9,543 nucleotides of DNA from JAXHUH01 sp034211175 (lineage in GTDB: Bacteria; Actinomycetota; Acidimicrobiia; Acidimicrobiales; CAIXPF01). The position numbers and the translations under genes were made by a program. How positions within the stretch are numbered: the first letter of the stretch is position 1; every line of letters begins with the position of its first letter. Shown here one piece after another: positions 1-6,039 of this stretch. The notes beneath the pieces were generated by a model, which worked only from the letters and a program-made list of their open reading frames with translations, had not been told where the DNA came from and ran no database searches. Location: positions 1 through 9,543 of the forward strand of contig JAXHUH010000123.1 in NCBI GenBank assembly GCA_034211175.1. Reading direction: 5' to 3'.

Positions 1-155
1 GCGGGCCGGCTCGACGGCGGGCGCCCGTCGCCGCGACGCTCGGCGCGCGGCCGGTCGGGCGCGCGCCGGCGCCCGTCCGACCGCTCGCCGTCGCCGAGGT
101 CCCGACGTCGCGGGTACTCCCGCGTGTTGCGGGAGCGATCCCTGGTCCTGGTCAC
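1..155 (-). CDS. ftsQ: Putative cell-division protein FtsQ, N-terminal part only (runs off the left edge)
   Basis: An open frame begins with GTG at 155 and stays open to the window edge, giving about 51 residues (starts MTRTRDRSRN). About 18 of the 51 residues are Arg, the rest mostly Gly, Asp, Pro and Ser, and nearly all third codon positions are G or C. The GTG overlaps the murB stop by 4 nt (GTGA, 152-155), and a perfect GGAGG lies 7 nt upstream (163-167), so the start is well supported. No conserved domain is visible in this portion. The name rests on context: ftsQ commonly follows murC/murB in dcw clusters, and actinobacterial FtsQ proteins often begin with a disordered, basic cytoplasmic tail before a single membrane segment and POTRA domain. 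FtsQ links early and late divisome proteins (the FtsQLB complex). Another gene with a basic N-terminus cannot be excluded. That a gene starts here is likely; its identity is inference. Confidence 0.6.
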   Translation of the reverse strand, partial: MTRTRDRSRNTREYPRRRDLGDGERSDGRRRAPDRPRAERRGDGRPPSSRP

Positions 156-1120
156 CGTTCCGCCTCCGTTCGATCCACCGTGCCCGACCGGCACGGGCCC
201 GCCCGCGATCCCTCGTCGTCGAAGCCCACGAGGTGGGTCTCGGCCACGAGCTCGACGCCGTGGTGCTCACGCACCCGGCCACGCACCGCGTCCATCACGG
301 CGATCACGTCGGCGGCCCGTCCGCCGGGATCGACCTGGATGAAGTTGGCGTGCTTGGTCGACACCTCCGCACCACCGATGCGCAGGCCCTTGCACCCGGC
401 CGTGTCGATCAGGCGGCCGGCCGAGTCGCCCGGCGGGTTGGTGAACACCGACCCGGCGTTCTGGCCCCCGGGCTGGTGGGCCCGGCGCCAGGCCACGATC
501 TCCGAGACCAGGGCGGCGCCCGCCGTCGGGTCACCCGGCTCGAGCCCGAGCTCGGCGGCCAGCACCACGTCGGTCGCGGCGATGGCCGAGGTCCGGTAGC
601 CGAGCGCGAGGTCACCGGCGTCGACCCAGGTGTCCTCGCCGACCGCGAGGTCCAGCACCCGGGCGCGCCGCAACGTCGCCGCCATGTCCGAGCCGTGGCC
701 GCCCGCGTTCATGCGGACGCCGCCACCGACGCTGCCGGGCACCCCGACGGCCCACTCGAAGCCGGTCAGGCCGGCCGCCGCCGTGCGCCGGGCGACGACC
801 GGCAGGCGCGCGGCGCCGCCGGCGCGCACCACGGTCCCGTCGATGTCGATGTCGGCGAAGCCCTCGCCCAGCGTCACCGCCAGGCCGTCGAACCCGTCGT
901 CCGCGACCAGCAGGTTCGATCCGCGCCCGACGACCAGGACGGCGACGCCGGTGGCGGCGACGACCTCGGCCACCGCGCGTGCGTCCGCGTCGTCGTCGAG
1001 CTCGACGAGGAGCGCGGCCGGTCCACCGACCCGGTAGGTGGTGTACGGGGCGAGCGGGACGTCGCGGCGGGCGCGCCCGGCGAGGCGGCTGCCGGCCTCG
1101 GTCGTCGCGGGCGAGGTCAC
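152..1120 (-). CDS. murB: UDP-N-acetylenolpyruvoylglucosamine reductase MurB
   Basis: This cytoplasmic FAD enzyme reduces UDP-GlcNAc-enolpyruvate to UDP-MurNAc with NADPH, the second committed step of peptidoglycan precursor synthesis. The 322-residue product has the family motifs in order: YRVGGPA at 29-35 and GRGSNLLV at 65-72 (FAD-binding domain), the VGVPGSVGGG and MNAGGHG segment at 125-143, YR at 175-176, AGSVFTNP at 222-229 with Ser224 as the expected proton donor, AGCKG at 241-245, AEVSTKHANF at 251-260, and Glu294 in ETHLVG near the end. The length and compact C-terminus resemble the MurB of Gram-positive bacteria. The frame is open upstream to 1225, but the GTG at 1120 is preferred: it overlaps the murC stop as GTGA and has GGGAG 7 nt upstream (1128-1132), and MurB homology starts shortly after it. 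The last ~22 residues (301-322) are a variable tail. It follows murC and precedes the ftsQ candidate. Identity is secure; the start is very likely. Confidence 0.97.
   Translation of the reverse strand: MTSPATTEAGSRLAGRARRDVPLAPYTTYRVGGPAALLVELDDDADARAVAEVVAATGVAVLVVGRGSNLLVADDGFDGLAVTLGEGFADIDIDGTVVRAGGAARLPVVARRTAAAGLTGFEWAVGVPGSVGGGVRMNAGGHGSDMAATLRRARVLDLAVGEDTWVDAGDLALGYRTSAIAATDVVLAAELGLEPGDPTAGAALVSEIVAWRRAHQPGGQNAGSVFTNPPGDSAGRLIDTAGCKGLRIGGAEVSTKHANFIQVDPGGRAADVIAVMDAVRGRVREHHGVELVAETHLVGFDDEGSRAGPCRSGTVDRTEAER
163..167 (-). promoter_or_regulatory. Ribosome binding site of the ftsQ candidate
   Basis: The minus strand reads GGAGG here, 7 nt upstream of the GTG at 155 and inside the 3' end of murB. 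It is one of the clearest Shine-Dalgarno matches in the window and is the main reason for calling a gene start at 155. Confidence 0.65.
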
Positions 1121-2571
1121 GACGCCGCTCCCGGCGCCGGTGGCCCGCCGGCGGCCCGCTCCTGGACCCGGGCGCGGATGCGGTCGGGCACGGTCGTCAG
1201 GTCGCCGGCACCCATCGTCAGGCACAGGTCACCCGGGCGCAGCACGGCGGCGGCCCACTGGACGACGTCGTCGAGCGACGGCAGCCACGCCACGTGCTTC
1301 CACGGGTGGGCGTCGAGCACCGCGTTCAGCACGATCCGCCCGGTCACCCCGGGCCGGGGCGTCTCCCCCGCGGTGTAGATGTCGGTGATGGCGAGCAGGT
1401 CGGCCTCGCCGAACGCGTCGGCGAAGTCGGCGCCGACGGCCTCGGTGCGGCTGTAGCGGTGGGGCTGGAACACGGCGACGATCCGCTCCGGGGCCAGCGA
1501 ACGGGCCGCGGCGAGCACGGCGCGGGCCTCGGACGGGAGGTGGGCGTAGTCGTCGAAGAAGCGGACGCCGCCGGCCTCGCCGCGGGGCTCGAGGCGCCGG
1601 GCCACGCCGGGGTTGACCGCGAGCGCGCCGACCGCGTCGGCGGTGTCGACCCCGGCGGCGGTGGCGGCGACCACCGCGAGGACGCCGTCGAGGGCGTTGT
1701 GCTCCCCCGGTTGGGGCACGGTCACCCGGTGGGTGGTGCCGTCGGGGCCCCGTAGGTCGGCCCAGCCGCCGTCGCTGCCGGCGCCGAGCCCGTCGATCGT
1801 CCACATCGGCTCGCGGTCGGCGGCTCCGATCGACCACACCGCGGGTGCGGTGGTCGCGTCGGCGACCTCGGCCGCGCCCGGGTCGTCGACGTGGACGACG
1901 ACCGCGGTCGTGGCGGTGTCGGCGTAGCGCCGGAACGCGGCGCGCAGCTCGGCCTCGCCGCCCCAGTGCTCGAGGTGGTCGGGCTCGACGTTGGCGACGA
2001 CCGCGATCTCCGGATCGAGCGTGAGGAACGTGCCGTCGCTCTCGTCGGCCTCGACGACGAACCACTCGCCGTCCGGGTCCCATCGGCCGCCGCCGAGGCC
2101 GACGACGTCGCCGCCGACGATGAACGACGGGTGGTGGCCGGTGGCGGCGAGGATGTGGGCGAGCATGGCCGAGGTCGTCGTCTTGCCGTGGGTTCCGGCG
2201 ACGGCGATCCGGCGACGGGTGCGGGCCATGGCCGGGATGAGCCGGGCCCGTTCGAGGACGTCGAGCCCGGCGGCGCGGGCCGCGACGACCTCGACGTTGT
2301 CGTCCGCGATGGCGGTCGAGCGGGCGACGATCTCGGCGCCGGCGACGTTGGCCGCGTCGTGGCCGACACGGGCGTCGACGCCCCGGGCCACGAGCCGTTC
2401 GACGGCGGCGGAGCCGGCCCGGTCGGAGCCGGAGACGGTGTGGCCCATGTCGGCGAGCACGGTGGCGATGGCGCTCATCCCCGAGCCGCCGATCCCGATC
2501 AGGTGGACGCGGCGCGGCGCCGAGAGATCAACGGACGGCGTGGTCGTCGGCTCGTCGCTCGGGCGGGTCAT
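1117..2571 (-). CDS. murC: UDP-N-acetylmuramate--L-alanine ligase MurC
   Basis: MurC is a cytoplasmic ATP-dependent ligase that adds L-alanine, the first residue of the stem peptide, to UDP-MurNAc. The 484-residue product shows the three-domain Mur ligase plan: the N-terminal UDP-binding Rossmann motif GIGGSGMSAIA (26-36), the ATP P-loop AGTHGKTTT (125-133), EADESD (174-179), EPDHLEHWG (196-204), GEHN (289-292), the C-terminal domain start DDYAHLPSE (340-348), FQPHRYSRT (368-376) and GAGD (454-457). One usually conserved residue differs: the motif is normally DDYxHHP, but residue 345 is Leu (codon CTC at 1537-1539). All other core motifs are intact, so the enzyme is probably active. The ATG at 2571 overlaps the murG stop as ATGA (2568-2571); the Shine-Dalgarno is weak (GGGG 6 nt upstream), which suggests coupling to murG translation. 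The frame is open further upstream, but that part lies inside murG in another frame and has no MurC homology. Confidence 0.97.
   Translation of the reverse strand: MTRPSDEPTTTPSVDLSAPRRVHLIGIGGSGMSAIATVLADMGHTVSGSDRAGSAAVERLVARGVDARVGHDAANVAGAEIVARSTAIADDNVEVVAARAAGLDVLERARLIPAMARTRRRIAVAGTHGKTTTSAMLAHILAATGHHPSFIVGGDVVGLGGGRWDPDGEWFVVEADESDGTFLTLDPEIAVVANVEPDHLEHWGGEAELRAAFRRYADTATTAVVVHVDDPGAAEVADATTAPAVWSIGAADREPMWTIDGLGAGSDGGWADLRGPDGTTHRVTVPQPGEHNALDGVLAVVAATAAGVDTADAVGALAVNPGVARRLEPRGEAGGVRFFDDYAHLPSEARAVLAAARSLAPERIVAVFQPHRYSRTEAVGADFADAFGEADLLAITDIYTAGETPRPGVTGRIVLNAVLDAHPWKHVAWLPSLDDVVQWAAAVLRPGDLCLTMGAGDLTTVPDRIRARVQERAAGGPPAPGAAS
1128..1132 (-). promoter_or_regulatory. Ribosome binding site of murB
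   Basis: The minus strand reads GGGAG, 7 nt before the GTG at 1120 and within the last codons of murC. It supports the GTG start over more upstream codons in the same open frame. Confidence 0.5.
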
Positions 2572-3719
2572 CGTGGGCCCCGATCGCTCTCGGCGCGGGC
2601 GTGGCGCATCACGAGGTCGGCGACCGCGTCGGCGGCGTCGCGGCGGCCACACGAGGCGGCGGCCGCGGCCATCTCCTCGGTCCGGCCGTCGACCCCGACG
2701 ATCCCTGCGACCCGATCGGCCAACGTCGGGCCGTCGAGCGCGGCGTCCGCCACGAGGATCGCCGCACCGGCAGCCTGGAGCTCGGCCGCGTTGGCGGTCT
2801 GGTGGTCGCCGGGGGCGCCCGGCAGGGGCACGAGCACCGAGCCGACGCCGACCGCGGCGATCTCGGCCACGCTCGACGCACCCGAGCGGCACACGACGAG
2901 GTCGGACGCGGCGAGCACCGTCGGCATGTCCTCCTCGTAGCGGATCGCCTCGTAGGCGAGACCGTCCGGCGACGGCTGCGGGAGCTCGGCGGCGTGGCGG
3001 TCCCAGTCGCGGTCACCGATGATGTGGCGCACCGCCAGGTCGGAGCGCTCCCGCCACGCGCCGGCCGATGCTGCGAGCACCGCCTCGTTGACGCGGCGGG
3101 CGCCGAGCGACCCGCCGAACGCGGTGATCAGCGTCCGGTCGTCGGGCACGCCGAGCTTCGCCCGTGCGACGTCGCGGTCGGTGGAACGATGAACGGCGAG
3201 GACCTCCGCCCGCACCGGGTTGCCGGTGTGGACGGCACGGGGCAGGTCGGTTCCGGGGAACGAGACGGCGCACGCCTTGGCGAAGCGGCCGAGCAGGCGG
3301 TTGGCCAGGCCCGGCACGGCGTTCTGCTCGGCCACGACGAGCGGGACCCGCCAGATGACCGCGGCGAGTGCGCACGGCACGCTGGCGTAGCCGCCCATGG
3401 CGACCACGACCGAGGGCCGCAGCCGCCGCACCAGGAGCAGCGACTGGGCGAACGCCTTCACCAGCCCGGCGACGGCGGCGACGTTGTCGAGGGTGAGGCG
3501 GCGCTGGATCCCCCGGCCGGGCAGGAGCGTGACCTCGAAGCCGGCGTCGGGCACCCGGGTCGCTTCGACGCCCCGGGCCGAGCCGACGAAGTGGATCGTC
3601 TCCGACGGGTGGCCGCGATCGACCAGCGCCCGGGCGATGGCGACCCCGGGAGCGACGTGGCCGACGGTGCCGCCCCCGGCGACGATGGCGAACGTGCGAT
3701 TCGCGTCGGGCCCGCTCAA
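2568..3719 (-). CDS. murG: UDP-GlcNAc:lipid I N-acetylglucosaminyltransferase MurG
   Basis: MurG is a GT-B glycosyltransferase on the inner face of the membrane that adds GlcNAc to lipid I to make lipid II. The 383-residue product carries the N-terminal glycine loop GGGTVGHVAP (15-24), GGYAS (109-113), EQNAVPGLANR (131-141), TGNPVR (165-170), the C-domain loop FGGSLGARRVN (201-211), RSGASSVAEIA (278-288) in the UDP-GlcNAc-binding region, and DHQTANA (305-311). In the first loop the usual G or A is Val19, a mild change. There is no ATG or GTG near the conserved N-terminus. The start is taken as TTG at 3719, which overlaps the ftsW stop as TTGA and has GAGG 8 nt upstream. The frame is open far upstream to 5069, but that part is a shadow of ftsW. 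The rare TTG start may lower yield or enforce coupling to ftsW. It ends overlapping murC by 4 nt. Confidence 0.95.
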   Translation of the reverse strand: MSGPDANRTFAIVAGGGTVGHVAPGVAIARALVDRGHPSETIHFVGSARGVEATRVPDAGFEVTLLPGRGIQRRLTLDNVAAVAGLVKAFAQSLLLVRRLRPSVVVAMGGYASVPCALAAVIWRVPLVVAEQNAVPGLANRLLGRFAKACAVSFPGTDLPRAVHTGNPVRAEVLAVHRSTDRDVARAKLGVPDDRTLITAFGGSLGARRVNEAVLAASAGAWRERSDLAVRHIIGDRDWDRHAAELPQPSPDGLAYEAIRYEEDMPTVLAASDLVVCRSGASSVAEIAAVGVGSVLVPLPGAPGDHQTANAAELQAAGAAILVADAALDGPTLADRVAGIVGVDGRTEEMAAAAASCGRRDAADAVADLVMRHARAESDRGPR

Positions 3720-5008
3720 CTGACCTGCCTCGCCACGTTGAGGAGCACGCCGGTGGCGGCCAGGTTCACGACCAGCGACGTGCCGCCGAACGACACGAAC
3801 GGCAGCGGCAGCCCGGTGATCGGCAGCAGGCCGACGACCGCGCCGATGTTGACGAACGCCTGGACCAGCAACCAGGTCGTGATGCCGGCGGCGAGGAGCG
3901 TGCCGAACGGGTCGGGGGCCCGCACGGCGATGCGCACGCCGAGGATGGCCAGCACGATGAACAGGGCGACGACGACCGCGCTGCCGAGCAGGCCGAACTC
4001 CTCGGCGATGATGGCGAAGATGAAGTCCGTGTGGGCCTCGGGCAGGTAGTTCCACTTCGAGCGGCCGGCGCCGATGCCGACCCCGGTGACGCCGCCGGAG
4101 GCGATGGCGACCCAGGACTGGATCGTCTGGTACCCGGTCTCGAGCGGGTCCTCCCACGGGTCGACGAAGCTCAGCAACCGGTTCCGCCGGTAGGGGGCGG
4201 CGAGGGCGAGCACCAGGGCACCGACCACACCGAGGCCACCGATGGCGGCGAGGCGGCCGAGCGGGGCCCCGGCGACGAAGAGGACGACCGCGATGATGAC
4301 CCCGATCACGATCGTCGTGCCGAGGTCGGGCTGGGCCATGAGCAGGACGGCGGTGACCCCGAACACGACCATGACCGGCCGGATCGTGAGGTGGGTGTCG
4401 CGCATGCGGTGGGCGCGTCGGGCGAGCAGGTCGGCGACGAACAGCAGCAACGTGAACTTGGCGACCTCGCCCGGCTGGAGCCGGAACGGGCCGTAGCCGA
4501 CCCAGCGCGACGCGCCGTTGACGTTGATCCCGATGCCCGGGACGAAGACGAGGCCGAGGAGCACGAACGTCGCCAGCAGGCCGGGCACGGCCCAGCGGCG
4601 CAGGCGGTGGTAGTCGATCCTCGCGGTGAACAGCATGGCGACGACACCGATGCCGGCCCACATCGCCTGGCGGCGCACGTGGTACCACGACGAGCCGTAC
4701 TCCTGGAGCCCCTTGAACGAGCTGGCCGACAGCACCATCGTGAGCCCGACGGCCAGCAGGAGCATCACGAGCCCGAACGTGGCCAGGAACACCCCGGTCG
4801 GCTGGCCGATCGGCGCGCGGAACCGGCGCTTGCGGCGGGGCGCCTCGCCGCCTCCGCCCCCACCCCCGGGGTTCGGCCGGGCCTCGGTGCGCCGGCGGGG
4901 GAACGGGATGACGCGACTGGCCGTGGAGCCGGCGGTCCCGCCGCTCCGTGGCCGCGTCGGACCCCGCGTCCCCGTGCCCGGCCGCCCGGGCCCCACCGTG
5001 GTGGTCAT
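3716..5008 (-). CDS. ftsW: Septal peptidoglycan polymerase FtsW (SEDS family)
   Basis: FtsW is a multi-pass membrane glycosyltransferase that polymerises lipid II at the division septum together with its partner class B PBP, here FtsI at the head of the cluster. The 430-residue product has a ~65-residue cytoplasmic tail rich in Arg, Pro and Gly (seven consecutive Gly at 48-54), followed by about ten hydrophobic segments from ~72 to the C-terminus. SEDS signatures are NGASRW (164-169), LQPGEVAK (177-184), AQPDLGT (225-231), FVDPWEDP (281-288), YLPEAHTDFIFAI (321-333) and PFVSFGGTS (403-411). Asp328 in HTDFIF should correspond to the Asp that is essential in RodA/FtsW polymerases. The ATG at 5008 shares one base with the mraY stop (TGATG) and has GGGAG 10 nt upstream (5019-5023). 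RodA is the main alternative, but the dcw context favours FtsW. murD, which usually precedes ftsW, is absent. Confidence 0.95.
   Translation of the reverse strand: MTTTVGPGRPGTGTRGPTRPRSGGTAGSTASRVIPFPRRRTEARPNPGGGGGGGEAPRRKRRFRAPIGQPTGVFLATFGLVMLLLAVGLTMVLSASSFKGLQEYGSSWYHVRRQAMWAGIGVVAMLFTARIDYHRLRRWAVPGLLATFVLLGLVFVPGIGINVNGASRWVGYGPFRLQPGEVAKFTLLLFVADLLARRAHRMRDTHLTIRPVMVVFGVTAVLLMAQPDLGTTIVIGVIIAVVLFVAGAPLGRLAAIGGLGVVGALVLALAAPYRRNRLLSFVDPWEDPLETGYQTIQSWVAIASGGVTGVGIGAGRSKWNYLPEAHTDFIFAIIAEEFGLLGSAVVVALFIVLAILGVRIAVRAPDPFGTLLAAGITTWLLVQAFVNIGAVVGLLPITGLPLPFVSFGGTSLVVNLAATGVLLNVARQVS
3728..3731 (-). promoter_or_regulatory. Ribosome binding site of murG, before a TTG start
   Basis: GAGG on the minus strand lies 8 nt before the TTG at 3719. 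With the TTGA stop/start overlap it supports TTG as the murG initiation codon, since no ATG or GTG is available in frame close to the conserved glycine loop. Confidence 0.45.
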
Positions 5009-6039
5009 CAGTCGATCGCTCCCGTGCCGATGAAGTCGCGGTAGAAGAGCCCGAGGCCGAGCCCGACACAGGCGCCGTGGATCATCCAGAACCGGATCAG
5101 CACCGTCGTCTCCGGCCATCCGCCGATCTCGAAGTGGTGGTGGATCGGCGCCATGCGGAAGAACCGCTTGCCGCTGGTGCGGAACCGGGCGACCTGCAGC
5201 ATCACCGACACGGTCTCCATCACGAACAGGCCGCCGACGATCGGCAGCAGCAGGTGGGTGTCGGTCGTGAGCGCGAGGCCGGCGAGCCCGCCGCCGATGG
5301 CGAGCGCGCCGGCGTCGCCCATGAAGATCTGGGCCGGCGGGGCGTTCCACCAGATGAAGCCGATGCAGGCGCCGAGCATCGCCGCTGCGATCACCGAGAG
5401 GTCGAGCGCGTGGGTCACGTCATAGACCTCGGGATGGCGGAACTGCCAGAAGCCGATGACGACGTACGCCGCGAAGCTGAGGATCGCCGCGCCCGACGCC
5501 AGGCCGTCGAGGCCGTCGGTCAGGTTGACCGCGTTGGTCGAGCCGACGATCAACAGCACGGCCCAGATGCCCCAGCCGACCTCGGTCAGGTCGATCCCGA
5601 TCGAGTCGTAGCGGGTGAACGCCAGCTCGGTGTGCACCGACGTGAACGCCGGGATCGCGATCGCGAACGCCACCGCCACCGTCAGCAGGCCGGCGGACTT
5701 CGCCCGCTTCGACAGCCCGAGGTTGCGCTCCCGTGAGACCTTGATCCAGTCGTCGAGCAGGCCGACGAAGCCGGCGCCGACGATCATCAGCATCAGGATG
5801 ATGCCGGTGCGGGTGTAGATGCCGTTCCACGAGTCGCTGACGACGTAGCCGGCGAGCGCGCCGCCGACGATCGCCACGCCGCCCATGGTCGGCGTCCCGG
5901 CCTTGATCATGTGGCCCTGGGGCCCGTCCTCGCGGATCGGCTGGCCGATCCGGTGGTTGCGGAGCCAGTCGATGAGCAGGCGCGTCCCGAAGATGGAGAC
6001 CGTCAACGAGATCGTGACGGCGACGAGGAGACGGTTCAC
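5008..6039 (-). CDS. mraY: Phospho-N-acetylmuramoyl-pentapeptide transferase MraY
   Basis: MraY is an integral membrane enzyme that transfers phospho-MurNAc-pentapeptide from UDP to undecaprenyl phosphate, forming lipid I. The 343-residue product has the normal family length and about ten hydrophobic segments. Motifs in order are GTPTMGG (48-54), the catalytic Asp pair D96-D97 in LLDDWIK, NLTDGLDGL (172-180), NAPPAQIFMGDAGALAIGG (232-250) with the Mg-binding Asp242, and the APIHHHFE histidine loop (297-304) that is diagnostic of MraY over WecA-type relatives. In the MGD motif the Ser that usually follows the second Gly is Ala245. Translation starts at GTG 6039, overlapping the murE stop as GTGA; the nearest purine-rich site, GAGGG, is 14 nt away, so translation probably depends on murE. 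No murF lies between murE and mraY. It ends one base into ftsW. Confidence 0.97.
   Translation of the reverse strand: MNRLLVAVTISLTVSIFGTRLLIDWLRNHRIGQPIREDGPQGHMIKAGTPTMGGVAIVGGALAGYVVSDSWNGIYTRTGIILMLMIVGAGFVGLLDDWIKVSRERNLGLSKRAKSAGLLTVAVAFAIAIPAFTSVHTELAFTRYDSIGIDLTEVGWGIWAVLLIVGSTNAVNLTDGLDGLASGAAILSFAAYVVIGFWQFRHPEVYDVTHALDLSVIAAAMLGACIGFIWWNAPPAQIFMGDAGALAIGGGLAGLALTTDTHLLLPIVGGLFVMETVSVMLQVARFRTSGKRFFRMAPIHHHFEIGGWPETTVLIRFWMIHGACVGLGLGLFYRDFIGTGAID

Noticed and set aside
1121..1225. MurB start at 1225
   Set aside because: The extra 35 residues overlap the murC C-terminus and look like shadow sequence. The GTG at 1120 has a good ribosome site and a GTGA overlap.
233..1378. 381-codon plus-strand frame antisense to murB and the end of murC
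   Set aside because: Antisense shadow in high-G+C DNA, with no motif; the overlapping minus-strand genes are unambiguous.
2572..2892. Longer MurC with an upstream extension to 2892
   Set aside because: The added ~107 residues are an Arg/Gly-rich shadow of murG. MurC homology starts after the ATG at 2571, which forms the ATGA overlap.
1891..2940. 349-codon plus-strand frame antisense to murC and murG
   Set aside because: Gly/Asp/Val-rich shadow frame with no recognised family features.
2601..4049. 482-codon plus-strand frame antisense to murG and the end of ftsW
   Set aside because: Same compositional shadow: His, Asp, Gly and Arg-rich with no domain. The minus-strand frames carry clear MurG and FtsW motifs.
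5009..5350. Fusion of extra N-terminal sequence to FtsW, possibly a MurD remnant in the frame open to 5350
   Set aside because: The upstream translation is Arg/Asp-rich, lies within mraY in another frame, and has no Mur ligase P-loop or other MurD motif.
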